Notes under the pieces: model-generated
Database searches by the model: none
The model's input: only the letters and a program-made list of their open reading frames with translations
Told to the model about the DNA's origin: nothing
NCBI GenBank assembly: GCA_034437075.1
Contig: DAOTVD010000260.1
Coordinates: 1-21,669 of the forward strand
Direction: 5' to 3'
DNA: 21,669 nucleotides
Source of the DNA: DAOTVD01 sp034437075
Lineage (GTDB): Bacteria; Chloroflexota; Anaerolineae; Aggregatilineales; J027
Translations under genes and position numbers: made by a program
In this document: positions 21,130-21,669 of the stretch, in pieces
Layout: every line of letters begins with the position of its first letter
How positions within the stretch are numbered: the stretch's first letter is position 1

Positions 21130-21669
21130 TGGATGTTCACTCGCTCTAAAATCAGATGGTCGTTTTCGCGGACGGGCAAGCGCGCGGTCGGGTTCTCGCC
21201 ATCGTATAGCCCCGTAATCAACGTATAATCGCCTGGCGCCAGCCCCGGCGGCACGCGAATCCCGTGGCTGTCGATGACGAGCTCGCCCGGCGTCCAATCG
21301 GTGGTAAAGGCGCGATTATTGGCCGGTTCGCTGTCATGCTGCGCGATCAGACGCCCATCCGGCCCCAAGAGTTGCACGAAAACCTTATAGCGTGTATCAA
21401 GGGCGGCATCGGTCGTCCAATAGAGCGTCACGCCAATCACCGATCCGGCTCGGTGAGCCGCGCGCAAGTCGCCCGTGATGCTGTAGCCTATCAGCGTGAT
21501 ATGCTCGCCAAAACGAATATCATCCAAAGGCGTTTGTGGCTCGGTCGGTGGCGGAGCAAGTACGCCATATTGCACCAGGCGCACATCGCCATACCAGCGC
21601 GAGAAAATCTGATAGGTGTTATCGCTAAGCGTATTCTGTACCACATCGTTCGGGTCGCGTTCGCCCTCG
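21126..21669 (-). CDS. C-terminal part of a large protein, probably a membrane glycosyltransferase (GT39-like) domain
   Basis: The frame stays open through the right window edge (the residues upstream of the GTG at 21644 read EGERDPNDV with no stop), so only the last 181 or so residues are present. They include VQYGVLAPPP, FGEHITLIGYSI, GVTLYWTTDAALDTRYKVFVQLLGPDG, IAQHDSEPANNRAFTTDWTPGE, VPPGLAPGDYTLITGLYDGE and RLPV. This beta-rich domain occurs at the C-terminus of large Chloroflexota membrane glycosyltransferases of the dolichyl-phosphate-mannose protein mannosyltransferase type; that membership is from memory of such proteins, and the membrane part lies outside the window. The stop overlaps the LOG gene start by four bases. 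Confidence 0.6.
   Translation of the reverse strand, partial: EGERDPNDVVQNTLSDNTYQIFSRWYGDVRLVQYGVLAPPPTEPQTPLDDIRFGEHITLIGYSITGDLRAAHRAGSVIGVTLYWTTDAALDTRYKVFVQLLGPDGRLIAQHDSEPANNRAFTTDWTPGELVIDSHGIRVPPGLAPGDYTLITGLYDGENPTARLPVRENDHLILERVNIQ

Noticed and set aside
21130..21297. 56-residue N-terminal extension of the LOG protein
   Set aside because: It overlaps the coding sequence of the upstream gene in another frame, and LOG homologues begin at the MNELRS start.
1..21669. tRNA, rRNA, CRISPR array, insertion sequence or prophage
   Set aside because: No cloverleaf, no regularly spaced repeats, no transposase or integrase frame and no terminal inverted repeats were seen on reading both strands.

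Overview
The window looks like chromosomal DNA of a Chloroflexota bacterium, probably Anaerolineae-like. This is inferred from moderately high GC, GC-rich tracts in both coding and spacer DNA, dense packing, and gene types common in that phylum: a RibXY-type riboflavin importer, a membrane-fused spermidine-synthase-like protein, a Trx/VKOR fusion and a type II P-type ATPase. No rRNA, tRNA, CRISPR array, transposase, phage gene or integron was found. It is mostly an ordinary housekeeping region.

Layout. (1) Positions 1-3588, minus strand: an FMN riboswitch followed by a complete three-gene ABC importer (permease, substrate-binding lipoprotein, ATPase), predicted to import riboflavin, then a PHP-domain metallohydrolase cut by the window edge. 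(2) 3750-6385, plus strand: a membrane-anchored spermidine-synthase-like protein, a small protein resembling a histidine-kinase dimerisation domain without the phospho-acceptor His, and a TIGR01906/DUF1461-like membrane protein. (3) 6380-9136, minus strand: cofactor-independent phosphoglycerate mutase and an amidohydrolase. (4) 9246-12023, plus strand: an N-terminal thioredoxin/C-terminal VKOR fusion for disulfide formation, then threonine synthase behind an inverted repeat that overlaps a putative promoter. (5) 12020-13078, minus strand: a PlsC-type acyltransferase with an unassigned C-terminal extension. (6) 13268-20496, plus strand: a Ca2+-ATPase-like pump, a TrmA/RumA-like RNA methyltransferase lacking its catalytic Cys and Glu, an inositol-monophosphatase with a repetitive Ala/Pro tail, and two GT4 glycosyltransferases, with spacings from 6 bp down to a 1-bp overlap. 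This looks like one operon. (7) 20536-21669, minus strand: a LOG-family nucleotide hydrolase overlapping the end of a truncated protein with a C-terminal domain typical of large Chloroflexota membrane glycosyltransferases.

The best supported regulatory element is the FMN riboswitch. It identifies the neighbouring generic-looking ABC genes as a flavin uptake system, and the start region of the permease can form a hairpin that suggests a translational switch. The most unusual protein is the RNA m5U methyltransferase homologue without its nucleophile. No clearly new multi-gene system was found; the candidates are single genes or regulatory sites and are listed with tests.
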